Assembly (NCBI RefSeq): GCF_964355755.1
Contig: NC_092671.1
Coordinates: 12,938,501 to 13,002,500 of the forward strand
DNA: 64,000 bases
From: Antedon mediterranea
Lineage: Eukaryota > Echinodermata > Crinoidea > Comatulida > Antedonidae
Reading direction: 5' to 3'
A program made the translations under genes and the position numbers. The notes under the pieces were generated by a model that was given only the letters and a program-made list of their open reading frames with translations, was not told the origin of the DNA and searched no databases. This document shows positions 35,101-50,100 of the stretch, in pieces (positions within the stretch are counted from its first letter, which is position 1; every line of letters begins with the position of its first letter).

Positions 35101-38100
35101 ACAATGTTAATTTTGTCAATAAACAATCATATGACATTGACAAGTATCATCATTTTTCCTTTCTTAATTTCAAACAATATTTTTATATTCAAATGGGTTT
35201 CTTAAAAGATGTTAATATTGGGGGAAAAATACTGCCAATTACATTAGTATTACAAAACATAACTAATTGTTGCATGAGTGTCACCCTATCCAGTTCACAT
35301 TGTTTTTTAAATGTTGCTAAAACTATATTTTGCTCTACTCATAAAAACAATCATTACTTTTTTTTACATCTACAGTAGAGAATGGGTTTTCATACAGTTT
35401 TCTAGATGACTGAAGGTCAATTCAATGGCCAGATTTGTTTTTTTGTGTATTTTATTGTTCAAAATAAATCTGCTATAAAATTCAAGTAAAAATCAAATAA
35501 ATTGGGTATTATTATTCAAAAGCTAGATTTTTTATTTATTTTGTTTCTTTATTGTTAAGCAATAGCCACACCATTTTATACACTGTTGTATGAACAGTAC
35601 AGTATATATTTTGAAAAAAAGCATTTACAAATGGATTATTCCTTTTGTATTTACTTCAATTAAATCAGACCAATCTACAGTATTTAATTTTTTTTTTGAA
35701 TAAAAAATAAGGTAGAATTCATTGTATATGTATTGTGAATTCTAGTCATTATAAAAAAGGTTTTAATTGCGTGTAATATTAATATCTTGTAGTTATTTAA
35801 AGTATGAAAACATCATACTTTAAAAAAATAGTATTAAATCCTGTACTGTGCCCCATTGTACTGTATCTTAGATCGGTCTATCATAATAGGCTAGTTAGTT
35901 TTAGTTAGTATTAATTTTTTATTCAACACGCCATGAAAGGCACCTTATCGTTGCTATATGAAGTACCCTCATGAATATTTTTGAATAATTTCTGAAATTG
36001 ATTTAATATAACCAAGTAAAATCATTCAGCATAGCCATTAATAAACAATTGTGCATGTATGATCGGTTAACAAATCTGAAATTCAAATATCTATAATTTC
36101 ATTTATCGAACAAAAATTATATTAGCATACATGGTGGTATTGAACACTAGTGAGTATTTGTAGTTAATTTTATTAAACAAAAAACAGGACATTTTCGTTA
36201 TATAACTACAAAAGTATACCAAATTAAAAATGTGAACCATACTATGCTTTATTGCAAGATTACTCATGTATAGGCTGACATAATAATGTACATATTTATG
36301 TTTTATAAAACTTATCGATACTGTATTCCTTTCTTGATCCCAATCAAAGTCAAGCCAGGTCTATAAAATATTTTGTTTTTTCTTTCATAAAATCTTCTAA
36401 ACTTGGTATATTTGGTGCCATATTTGTTAAAAAGCAACAAAACAAAATGTGAATAAATAGGACCATAAAAAGTGTAATAACTAAAATTATATTCAAAACT
36501 GTTGTTAATATGATGTGTTATGGATTCCATAGTTACTATCTGAGTAAGAAGTTTGAACATTGACTTTCTGTAATTAGCTCTCGTCATGAATGAACATTTA
36601 ATTAATATAAACGGTTAAGTTATTGAATTGATGTACAATATCTAATTACAAGACAAAAGTACAACTGTTCTTCAATTATGACAAAACCTATGGGTTGTCT
36701 CAATCATTTGATTCAAATTTACACTGTGGGGTACTGAAGATAGATTTGCTCTATACTGGTAGTTATAAAACAGATATAGAACTATTATGTAGAACCTACT
36801 AATGTTTTTTTATTTTTAATTTATAATGTAAACTTATTGTTTGGCACTGTCCATCAGAAAAAGAAGATGCTTGGAGTTAATAATTACTAGGACTTTAAAA
36901 CAAAAAAGATAGTTCTAGGTTCTAGTGTATTAGATTTATTTGTCTTTCTTTACTTTGCTTGTCTCATTCTGACTACTACTATAACTTTCAGCCCTCCAGA
37001 CACAAGATGACTAATATTACAAAAGACATAGAGTATGTTTCCAGTATAATGGGACTAATTAACATTACAAAATATGCCTATCTTGTTGTATAGAATATTT
37101 ATATGGCTTTGCCCAACTAACTGAACTCTCAATTAACAAGAATGTCAGACCTTTACTTCATTGCCCCAATTAATTAATTGTACCTTATACTCCTCAATCA
37201 ATTGTACCTTCTTCCCCTTCTCCCTTCATTGCACCATCTTTCACCCATTTCACCTCAATTAACTGTACCTTGTTCTCTCTTCTCAATTAATTGTACTCCT
37301 TCTTATCTCTTCTCCGGTATTTCTGAGTCAAGGTCAAGGGCCTTCCTTCTTATCCCCAATTCATTGTACCTACTTCCTCATTGTACCTTCATAGAATATT
37401 TATATGGCTTGGCCCAACTTAACTCTCAATTAACAAGAGTGTCACACCTTACTTCCCTGTCCCAATTAATTAATTGTACCTTATTCCCCTCAATCAATTG
37501 TACCTTCTTCCCCTCAATCAATTGTACCTTCTTCCCCTTCTCCCTGTTTTACCTCACTTTATTACACCAACTTTCTCCCTTTTCACCTCAACAGTTGTAC
37601 CTCCTTCTCCCTTCTTTACCTCAATTAATTTGATCTACTTCACCTCAATCAATTGTACCTTCTTCCCCTCAATCAATTGTACCTTCTTCCCCTTCTCCCT
37701 GTTTTACCTCACTTCATTACACCAGCTTTCTTCCTTTTTACCTCAATTAGTTGTACCTCCTTCTCCCTTCTTTACCTCAATTAATTTGATCTACTTCACC
37801 TCAATTAATTGTATCTTCTTCCCATTCCTCCTTTCCTCATTTAATTGTACCTCTGCCCCTTCCTTCTCTTCAATTAATTTGACTTTCTTCCTTCTCCCTT
37901 CTTCACCTCAAATCATTGTTTTCCCTTCCCTCTTCACCAATCAATTGTACCTTCTTTCTCCTGGCTTCACCTTAATTCATTGTACCTTTTTCCTACTTCT
38001 CCCTCCTTCACCTCAAATCATTGTACCTCCTTCCTCCTTCACCAATTCATTGTATTCTTTCTCCGTTCTTCACCTTAATTCATTGTACCTCCTTCCTACT

Positions 38101-41100
38101 TCTCCCCTTCTTCACCTAAAATCATTGTACATTATCTTTTCCACCTCAATTAATTGTACATTCTTCCTTCTCCCCAATTCATTAGCCATCCTTCTTCCTC
38201 TTTACCCCAATTCATTGTACCCCCTTCTCCCTACTTCACCTTAATTCATTGCACCTCTTTTCCCCAATTAATTGTACATTCATTCCATTCCTTAATAATA
38301 ATAATAATAAACAGTATTTATATAGCGCCTAATGGATCACTGACCCCTCTAGGTGCTTTACATAGGACCTTAACTAATGGTAATAAACTATCCCCCGCCG
38401 GACACCATTCCGGTATTTCTTAGTCGAGGTTTCGGGGATGGAGACAATCAATAATGTGAAAAAAAAAAAATGTAACAAAGCTTAACTATGCTTAACTAAG
38501 GTAAAACTATCCCCCGCCGGACACCATCCCGGTATTTCTGAGTCAAGGTCAAGGGCCTTCCTTCTTATCCCCAATTCATTGTACCTACTTCTTCTTCCTT
38601 CTCCCTCCTTTACTTCAAATCATTATACCTCTTCTCTCCAATTAATTGTACCTTCAATTCTTCCTATTCCTTCCTCCTTCTCCCCAATTCATTGTACTTT
38701 CTTCTCCCTTCTTCATCTTAATTCATTGTACCTTTTTTCCTCCCCCTTTCACCTCAATTCATTTTACCTTCGTTTGCCTTCTTTCTTCACCTTAATTCAT
38801 TGCCATCTTTGCACTTCATGCTTTAGAACCTGTAAGTGCAGAAACCCCACATGACTGCATTTTATTACAGAATGTTATCATGAAAGAATATTTAATTATT
38901 ATTGTCTGACATAATTTATTACAAATATTTCAAATTTATTCATGTTTTATCTCAATACTTGAAATTGATTGTAAGCATTTAGAATAACAATACAGGACTT
39001 TATTATAAACAGTGAAACAATAATATAGTACCATCTTTTTTTACCTTTTTAGGCCCAACTCTATAAATAATTTCAACCAGTCTAGAGATTATTCGTTTTC
39101 TGGTAACATACAATTATGATTATTGAGGCTGTCATTTTGTTAAATGAAGTCTATCGGCAAATGTAATTCCAGAAATAACATAAGAAATTAGATTAGGTAT
39201 TTCAGTAGTGTAATTATCATTACCTAGTTAAGCTGAGCCTTTATTCATAACAAAATCCATCTTCTTATGCATTCATGATGATACACCTATTAAAGTGACT
39301 CAATTTCAACTTTAACCTTTGCAGGTGAGGATAAAGAGAGTGTTTAAATTCACAGAGTTGAGGCCAGAACCATTCCCTTTTACTGGATATAATAATAATA
39401 ATATTAATTTTTAGGTTTAACAATATCACTTTATAATTTACTACAAACCTTGTTACCATTTGCATTTTTAAATTAAAATAATCAATTTAAAATTAAACAA
39501 ACTCACATAGATTATAAAGATCATACAGAATTTCTTTACTAAGGAAAATTACTAGCTAAATTATATCGTAAGAATAACTATACAAAACAGTCATATTGTG
39601 CATAAAATTGTCATTTGTTGTTAGTTTTTGATTAAGAATACAGTAGGATATTAATTACCAAAACATCTATGGCGTTTTCTTTCATCTGTGTTATAGTTAT
39701 ACGCAAGTAAGGTTTGTATTGTGGCCAAGAAAACTAAATATTACCCATTTTATGATCACAAAGATTGTTTTTATCAATACTTTATAGATTAAATTTTAAT
39801 CATATTAGAAATTAGAATGTCTTCTATGCCTCAATGTACTGTGCAATATTTATTTTTCGTTCTATAATTTTGTAATCTATGTTTATAACAGAAAACCATG
39901 GTAAAGAAAAAAGTGCTCAGTTTAAAGTACATTTCTCCTATCTCTTCACTTGATTACTATCTTCATTTCTGTGAAAATATTAAATGGGGTTGAAATTAAT
40001 TACTTAAACTGTGTAATTCATTACTTTATTAATATTAGTTAATTTGACTTCAATTTACATCCAACTTCCAACAGCTGAGAGCCTTACAAAACAGAATAGG
40101 CCTACATAACACAATACATTAAGAACCACCTCCCCTCCCTGCCCAGTGCCAAAAAAAATAAAATCTAAACCAATTTTTAATCATCTCAAAAATGTTTACT
40201 TTAATACAATTGGTTGAAATTAATAATTATTAATATTGTATTTTATTACTTGTTATATTATTAGTATTTTTAAAAATTCACATCTAACAGAAGAGCCTAA
40301 TACACGACAGTTGACACAATACAGTAAATAAGAAAACACATTCTTAAACTAAAAACTGTCTTAATTAAATGTCTCTTTCTTTCTGTCATGCTTTCCCCTT
40401 CCTTGGTCACTCTTTTGATATACAATCATCTATCTATACGGTAGAAATTATTCTTAGCAATAGACTCCTTGTATTGTTGGAATATTGGATTTTGAGCATT
40501 GTGATTACTGACCCGGAACACTCTTTAGCTTGCTTCATTTAGAATTCCATCAGCACAGTAAACACACAGCATCGATGACAGAATAGCTTTTCACACATTA
40601 CATTTTTCATATGATAGACATCGGCCATCATTTTATATTTTTCTCAACTATATTCTATATTTATTAAGATAGCTATGTTGTTTTTAGTATTTTTAGTTAA
40701 TCAGGTTAAAAAGAAAAAACATAATTTAAATACATTACATACATAAATACATATTTTATCCTTTTTATTTGAAAATTTGACCATGGTTTTTCCACACTGT
40801 CTCATATTTTAGTCATAAAAATGCAAGCTCCCTTGAGGTTCGTGGCGGGATTTCACAGCTTGCTGTAATTGGGTAAAATAAACTGATCAATATCTAGTTT
40901 GTATTAATATTCCAGTTATTAATTAATAATAATCATTGGTCATTCTTTTATTAAACTATTTAACATTATTCAGTTACTATATTTTTTTTTATAGGAATCC
41001 TGACTAAATACTGGGTTTGATACTTGGCTGTAACAGTTAAAAACACATTCCCGTTTTGTTCATTTGACTACTAGGATAATATTATTAATTCGCTTAAATC

Positions 41101-44100
41101 AATTAGTATGACTAGAATAATCAAGGAGAGGTGGTGCTAAATATTTGGAGAAGCGGCCGTTTGAGAACATCCAAGAGGTTCCAAAGTCTGTACTGACTAT
41201 TCTGATCAAAAATTGCAAAAGCCAAAATTTACCATACATTCCATGCTGACCCTTCTTATAACACTGACCCTTCTTATAACACTGTCCCTTCCTACAAAAC
41301 GTATCGTATCGTAAATAGACATTGTCCTTGCCTGCTGTAGTAATGTTTTAAATATACACTGTCCCTTCCCACTATATGTCCCTTCATACTTAACATTTGC
41401 CCATATGTCTCCCGGTGTGATGATCTTGTAGGCGCTGCACTGCTGGTTGCCGTGGGTCTGTTGAGGGCCTAATCTGAATTTCCTCAGTTTCCAGTTAAAG
41501 CTTGAGGACTAGAATAATATATTTAAAATTTAACAATTTTACAGCTGTTGATTCCTATAATAAAAGTGTCCCTTCTATTCTACTGCAGTGATGCTTTAAA
41601 TAGACATTTTCCCTTCCTACTGAACACTGTCCTTTCTACTACTGTATATGTCCCTTCCAGAGAGTTGTAATCAGCCAAAGGCTAGAGGGCGTACTCCAGA
41701 CTGAAAAGTGATTCCAACAGGAGGGGGTGGGTGGGGGGGACCAACAAGATGGCAGCCGTAAATATGTTCAAAAACATTATTTAATATAAAAAATAATAAT
41801 CTAGAATATAATACATTAAGACTACATAAATTACAACACATATTCTTGTATGCACAGTGAAGTTTTTATAAAATTAAATATGTTGTTAATCATAATGGAA
41901 TAAAATAATTACATGGTAATTTTTAGCAATTTTTTGTATACGAGGATCATATAGAATGCATTCATGTTCATACGCTCAAGACGATGATTGCATATCTAAG
42001 GGAGAGAATGTGAAAAATACCTCTCACGCTGAGTGAGTCACAGTGAGTAAGTGTGGCCGAGCGGTTAAGACAGTCGAACCGTAATCCATAGCCATAACAT
42101 CGCTCCATGGTTCTGGTGGTAGAACAAGTCTTCTCGGATAAGGACTATAAACCGTAGGTCCAGTGTACATCTGGCTCATGTGCACTTTAAAGTACCTAGT
42201 ACATCTTTCGAGACGAGTAGGGGGTTACCCCGGTGTACTAGTTCATACATACACACTGTCGTGGACAGATGTAATGGCGCCATAGTTGGCTGCCGATGAC
42301 ACGATGTGACCCTTAGGGGAGAAGAATGTTGTCCACATCGCCTTTCATCACTAATTGTTGCTGGAATTGGCGCTTTACAAATTTGTATATTATTATTATA
42401 TTATACGGTCAACACAGGCGTAGTAGTGCGTGACTGCGTAGGGCATATCTGATTGGTCGATTGCAGTCACCATCTTGTTGGTTCCCTCTCCATGTAGAAT
42501 CATTTTTTGAACTGCGATAACATTGCAGTTTGCTATCTAGCTATTGGCTATATAAAATCATTGGTCCCTTCATACTTGATATTTCCCCTTACTAACTGTT
42601 TTTTCCAATGATTCCACGTCTTGTAGAGATGTTCTCATTAATTAATCAAAATCCTTCAAATGATCTAAAACTAATTTAAATGCCTTTTTGATCTGAATTA
42701 GTACATTATCTCTCCAAAAATGTACTTCCATCGCGAAACCAGTCATAACATTCAATTCGCGGCAAAAGTACAAAACAGGTGGTGCTGTTGTATTTAAAAA
42801 AAAATGTTTTCCAAACGCAAAAGAATTTTTTTTTTCATACACGAAAAAAATTCACGCCATGTAACCCACAATCGTCCAATCAAATGACAGGAATTTATTT
42901 GGGTGTTATATAATATGATGTAGAAACCTCCCTACTTTACAGTTAGTACTGTTTTTAATACACTGTCTTCACTTTTCTCTTACTACAAATTGTTGATTCC
43001 TACAACAGACACATGCCCCTAGTATTAATCTTTTCTTCTAAACTTAGCTAAGCTTGTCCTATGACCAACCTACTCTACAGTATGTTATTAAATGTCTTGA
43101 TTCTATGTAAATTCAGTTGGAGGAATTTTATATAAAAAAATAGATACTATGAATAATTAATTAATTGTTAATGTCAAATTTTCAAGGTTGAATGAATATG
43201 AATGTATGAATTAATCAAGGGATAAATGACTACAGGCAGGATATATAAAGTATTACAGATACTGTAGATTCATGGATAGAAAATTTCATAAGATAAATAA
43301 CTGTAGTAAGTATCGATGTATATTTTCATTATGCATGAATTAATTATGGATAGTATGACTTTAGGCCTTTTGAAAAACCTCCTCGCAAGGGTTATTCTAC
43401 AATTTTATCGGAATGATTTTCTGTCCATTTTAACATGATTTCTTGAATCTGATTTAAGACTAATTGATTCAGAATTAATTACAATTTTATGAAAAAGAAC
43501 AACTTTAAAACAAATGGTTTGTCTGGATTTTTTGATCTCGAAAAACTAAATCTACTGTTTAGCGGTCTAATATTAATAATTGAACTCATGTGTACATGAT
43601 ATGTATTTGAATATAATGTAACCAGGCTGTGAACTTCACAGAGCACAAATCTATCAAAGTACATTATTAATGATTATTTACAAACAGGTAATTATTTATT
43701 GCGAGCTATTGCTGTGTAAACTGTCTTGCTTTAGTCTCTCTCAAACCACTGCATTAATAGTCTTGTTTTGAAATTGACAACAGAGGAAATTATAGATACT
43801 GTCATTGTCACAAAGAAGTGCTTTTGCTGGTATCCTGGTTTTAATACAAACGTGAAAACCTACAAGGTGCACTTGGTTTTCTATAATTAAATTACAGGTT
43901 ATGATGCTACTACTAGTGTACAGAAGTATGCACTGTATAGTACATGAACTCTGAAACAATTATATACAGTATAAATGTAAATCATGAAACCAAAGTCATT
44001 ATCAGTAAGACTATGAATGAATAATAACAACACAGCACCATACAGATGACATGCTTTATGTACAATGTTCAATGTTTTTTTGCACGCACACACGATACTA

Positions 44101-47100
44101 CAAGGTCAAGGTTATATATACCATTGCTACTTGTATGTAGTGTTTGGTTGTTATCTCGTTGGCTTACTGTTATGTAGGCTTACGCACAGTTCCAAGTTGA
44201 TGTTCGATGTTTTTTGCGCGCGCACACGATACTACAAGGTCAAGGTTATATATACCATTGCTATTTGTATGTAGTGTTTGGTTGTTAACTCGTTGGCTTA
44301 CTGTTATGTAGGCTTACGCACAGTTCCAAGTTGATGTTCGATGTTTTTTGCGCGCGCGCACACGATACTACAAGGTCAAGGCTATATATACCATTGCTAC
44401 TTATGGTTGGTTGTTAACTCGTTGGCTTACTGTTATGTACGTATAGTTCCAAGTCGATGTTCGATTCAAAATTTTTTGCGCACGATACTACAAAGTCAAG
44501 GTCATATCTATTGCTACTTTTAGTGTTTTGTTGTTAACTCGTTGGCTTACTGTTATGATTGTATGTATAGTTCCAAGTCGATGTTCGATTCAAAATTTTT
44601 GGCGCACGATACTACAAAGTCAAGGTCATATCTATTGCTACTTTTAGTGTTTTGTTGTTAACTCGTTGGCTTACTGTTATGTACGTATAGTTCCAAGTCG
44701 ATGTTCGATTCAAAATTTTTTGCGCACAATACTACAAAGTCAAGGTCATATCTATTGCTACTTTTAGTGTTTTGTTGTTAACTCGTTGACTTACTGTTAT
44801 GTACGTATAGGTCTAAGTCGATGTCGAAAGCCAACGAATTAACAACCACACAAGCAACAATGATATAATATTGCCTTGACCTTGAAGTATCGTGCACCCG
44901 CGCAGGAAATAACAAATATCATCTTGAACTATTACGTACATTAAACCAACGAGTTAACAATGCAAAGCGTGCACGAGCAGCAAATGGTAATAATCCAACG
45001 ACCCTAACAGACGTATCGTAAATACACAAGTTTTGAAACAACTCAATATAATCATGATATAATGTATTAAGTCGATCAAAATTGTTTGGAGTCTAGCACT
45101 AAATTTGATTTTGTTTTTTACATTTGTGGGCATTATTATATTTGTGGGTGATGGTTGTTTTCACATTTGTGGGCGCTGTTTATTACATTTGTTGGTGATG
45201 CGTTTTCACCTTTGTGGTTGTTTTCACATTTGTGGGTGATGCGTTTTCACCTTTGTGGGCGTTTTCACATTTGTGGGTGATACGTTTTCACATTTGTGGG
45301 CGTTTTCACATTTGTGGGCGTTTTCACATTTGTGGGTGATACGTTTTCACATTTGTGGTCTTTTTCACATTTGTGGGCGTTTTCACATTTGTGGTCGTTT
45401 TCACATTTGTGGATGATACATTTTCACATTTGTGGGCGTTTCACATTTGTGGGCTTTTTCACATTTGTGGGTGATACGTTTTCACATTTGTGGGCGTTTT
45501 CACATTTGTGGGTTCAACACCCCTTCTAACCTAGCAGCAGCTTGCCTTATTTGTATGGAGTGTGGAATGCCTTTAATGATAGTTCTGTATGTTTATTTTT
45601 CTTTCATCTCTTTTTTTTGTCAACTTCCAGGAAAAGTCTGCATACTCCTGATGTCTAAATATGTTCATTGCATAATTAAATTTCATTCAGATATACGTAA
45701 AATCCGTTCCCTGTAAAGGAATCTCTCATTCACAGTTCAGTGATCATGGGTTGTAGCTTTAATTAATATTAATTTTATGTTCAGGCTCCAGTACTACTTA
45801 CATAATATCATAAATAATGTTGAGTGAGGCACCAGTATAAATTAGTACAAAATTAATCAATGGACATTGCATGTAAACTTAAATATTTAATTTTTTTTTA
45901 AATTAAATTTTAAACTGATTGCCTTTATACTTCAAAATGACTTTTTAAGAATTAAGGTACTGTAGACAACCATTTAATATCATTTTCCAAGAGGCCAAAG
46001 TAAACTCTAAGCATACTGAGTGTATGATATGAACAATGTGGTACATGCTGAACAGACAAGGCAAATTATTAAATTTCTGTCAAGATAAAATAAGAAATAT
46101 ATTGTCTTTGTACAAAAACAATCCCACTGTATTCCTTAACTAGCTACAAAAATTTGCCTGTTTCCATATAGAAACAAATAAAAAAGGCGGAAATTTCTTA
46201 CAGAACACATTGTTCACAAATCCCAACATACCATCATCATGTCTTACACAGAGTTACTTCATAAAATTAGTTTTCTATGGCAAAACAAATACTAATGTGC
46301 AGTATATTTGCTGTAAATTTGTGAAAATCTGGTATTTGGTACATAGTCTTTTTTATCGTATTTATAAACATGTGTTGACATTGTGAATTTGTTCCCACTG
46401 GTTATTTACGTTTATAATGAAGAAGGTTAATTTGATACTCATTTGTCATTTGTCAATTTAATATCTAGAAACAGTAGTCAGCTGTTTATACTGTACATTA
46501 GCTATTCTATTTATAGCTCATGACATAATTAATTAAACACATCAAAGGCAGAAATTAATATTTGTAATATTACACTTGGGATACAGTATGGTAAGGTTTG
46601 TTTCTAGATAGCTAATTTATTTGCTATTTATTTGATTATTTCACCATTTACCCATTGAACATCTTTCTATCTATATTCTGAAATTGAACAGAATACTAGA
46701 CAAAAGAAATCACTATTATTACAGTATACTGTAGCTTATCATTAAATCAAATGTATTTTGTACTAATGAGTTGACTCCCTAAAAATCCATGTACATGCAA
46801 AACCCAAGTACTTTACAAATCGTACCATGACATTTTGTGTTCAAAAGGAGAGATTATGTTTTAGGTGAAGTACATTACTGAATAATGTGGTCATTGAAAT
46901 ATAGTAGAATTCCTATTAAGGAGATAACTTTAATTAATTGAACACTACACTAGTATATATTTACTGTAGACTTCAGAAGTACACGTAGACATGATTTTAC
47001 CCATGACGCATTAACAATGACTGATACTTCAGCTTCTTCTGTACTTACAAGTTTTTTTTTTTATACCCGAGTAGATTATAATGATGTTTAAAAAGAAACT

Positions 47101-50100
47101 GGTAGGCTTTTAAAATTTATTGGCAAATACTTTACGATTATTGTTGATACTGAGTGGGATCTTCCTAGAGCTTTTCTGTGATTCAGTTTACTATTAAAAT
47201 CAAGTCAAGGCAAGTCAACAAAACCTATCCATGATACTTATATTGGCATTACTAAACTTTGTAATTTAAAAATGTTATTAAAGTAATTGACAAAAATATT
47301 AACTATCTCAATAAAAAAAAATTAAGAAGAATAAAAAATTTGTTATTGTAGTACAGTTATGGTAGAAACCCTGCATTGGGTTATCCGCATATCTCTCCAG
47401 TTGCACCTCCTACAGCTGCTACTGTACTTTTTCTGGATATTTCCCTTTCTTGCATTTCAAATTCAGAATCGGTATTGCAAAATTAGTCTTTATTAATTAG
47501 TGTCTTAATATGTTTCAATCTTACAAATGATGGATGTTTGCTTGCTTGTAATATTTTGTCTACATTATTCCTAGGAAGCTTTACCCATGTTGAATTCTTA
47601 AAATAACAATAATCATGCTAAGAAGAATAGTTCTGAAATGGGCAGAGGAAGGATTCTACTTAAAAATAACTGCTATATTCCTAAGCTTGTATAATTATTG
47701 ATTTGAATTTGTCTTGGTTTAGTTAACATACAGGTTTTGAGTAGTACATGCATATTAGTTAGTGATTGCTAGAGGCTGGACAAGGACTTGCATGCTTTAT
47801 ATGTATAAAAAAGAAATATGATTATCCAAAAATGGACAACCGTTGGGCCAACTTAAATTAAAAATATAGTAATATATAAAAATATTTCCTGGGCATGGTT
47901 AAAATTATAGCCCAAGGTGATCCGGAGACTATATTATATCCGAGACGAAGTTGAAGGATATAGCGTGTCTCCAGATCACAGAGGGCTATATTTTTTACCG
48001 TGCCTCGATAAAAGCCCAGTAAATATTTTTTATATACCGTACCACGCAGTTCGGTTGCAGGCTAGACCAAAGCGAATGCAAAACAATTGGAACTTGTTTG
48101 GAGTAGGCCTAGCTAGTGCAGTGAGTGACACAGTTTTCTGCGAAGACGCAAACATCAACAAAAGGCCTGAATTTGATAATTTGTTACGTCTAAATATGCA
48201 ATAAATATTCATATACTGTACTTTATTTGTTCATATTTTAAATGGCCGCTAAACATACTAAATCCATCGTAGGCTAGTGCAGCTACGCAATCGTTGCATA
48301 GCGCATGTGGATCTGATTGTGTATATTGAGATAAGATATGGAAACAGATATACGTAGTTTAGCCAGTCTATATTTCGAGGGCATGGCAATAACTGTAGAC
48401 CGGCGATCAGATGCCGTAAATTGAAAGGTGCCGGTATATAATAATAATATTAAATATATAATTATAATGGGTCTTATTATTTTTTTTAATTATTAAAACA
48501 TATTTAGGCAGGATAAAATAATTCAGAAAAGAAGATCACAAAATTTCTGTTTTTCAATGGTCTTTACTTGCTATAAAATTATAGTACTGCTAAAGTTGGT
48601 TATGAATTCAGTTTTTTTGTGTAGCCATTAAGTAAAATAAACCTTCGTACTTCCCGACAAGGAAACTATTCTACGCCTCTGAAATACAGTATATCAATGC
48701 ATATTTTTAATAATTAATGAGATTTCTCATCACACCAATAAATTCTTAAGTGTTATACTGCCCTCTATAGTCAGGATAGCTAAATAAAACTAGACAATTT
48801 TAATTCCTTATATTTATTACAATACAAGTAAATGGATACAATTTAAATGATTACAATATAGTACTTGTCTTTAAAGAAAATATATTATAATTTTTATTTT
48901 TATTATGTGTTAGCTATGCAACCTGTACATCTTCACTTATATAACAATATACTTTGATCTTTTGTTTTAGTCTGGAAAAGTTGGCAAAAAGAAGCATAGA
49001 ATGAAGCCATCGAATGGTAGTTTTTCAGACACAAGTTCCAATAGTTTTATTATTCGGCAGGTAAGTTTTGTTTTATTATCCACAAACACTAATTTAAGAA
49101 TATTTTTTTTATATTTAGCCTGATTTGAATTTGAGAGGAAAGAGAGAGAGAGAGAGGAATAAGGTAGGATTGTGAGACAAGGAATGAACAAAACTATTTT
49201 GGCCATTTATCTTTGAAACTGATTAACAATGAGCACAATAATAAGTGACAGAGCTACAGTTGTTTTCGTGACTATAAGATTTGGATCTAAATGTGTATTG
49301 TCTGAGCAATATTGTATACTCTCTACACAATTTTGGCAATCATTATACTTAAACTTTCTTTGTTTGTATTGTTAAGAAAAAAGTACCCAAAAATGTTTAA
49401 AAGACATGCTTCAAAAAACTCTTTCTGTTTCAAGGATAATAAATATTATATAACTAACAATAACATCTGAGCTATAATAAATAGAATATGAAATAGACAT
49501 GAAAGAACCTTTTTATAGCATTTTGATTCCAACTTCCAACCTGCCTTTAAACAGTTTATTTTTAAAAGTTTACAATTTACATATTATGTCAAGGCAACAA
49601 GGATTTGAAGTACTGTAGTAAGTTATTTTATGGGCATTTAATGATGTCCCAAAACCAGGAATACCAAAATAACAGATTTTCTGAAGCCTGCAAGAATTTT
49701 GGACCATTTAAGAATGTTGTTTTCTGACAATTTTCAGGAGTTTGAGGGAGTGAAATTTGGAATAGAGTGGATTTAAAATATTACCTAATTATCACCCTTT
49801 TCTGATCATCTATGTGTAGGTACAAGTCCTTGTAGGATTAATCAATTGATTCTCAGTAATTCACACATTTCCATAAGAATGTTATACTACAGAAGAAGAC
49901 TCAAACACTATGATTAAAATATTTCTTTATCATTGTTACTTTGAGTTTAACTCCTGATTATTGGCAGTCATCAAAGAATGCAATATTCAATAGATATTAT
50001 TATTAATATTGACCACTTTACAATAGTTTAATCGGCAAAACAGGAGAGGGCTCCCTCCTTTGGGACCGGCCATCTAATTAGAGTTGTCAGCTGTAAGTGT

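Noticed and set aside
37474-38244. 256-codon open frame on the plus strand
   Set aside because: It is the pyrimidine-rich minisatellite read through (repeated Leu/Pro/Ser and QLYLLP-type units); no domain, and frame changes in neighbouring copies.
45296-45716. Open frames reading FTFVG or SHLWAF repeats
   Set aside because: Translation of the 17-18-base minisatellite.
47917-48204. 95-codon open frame as a gene or CACNB exon
   Set aside because: It overlaps the hairpin repeat, has no domain, and its phase and sequence do not fit the CACNB exon order.
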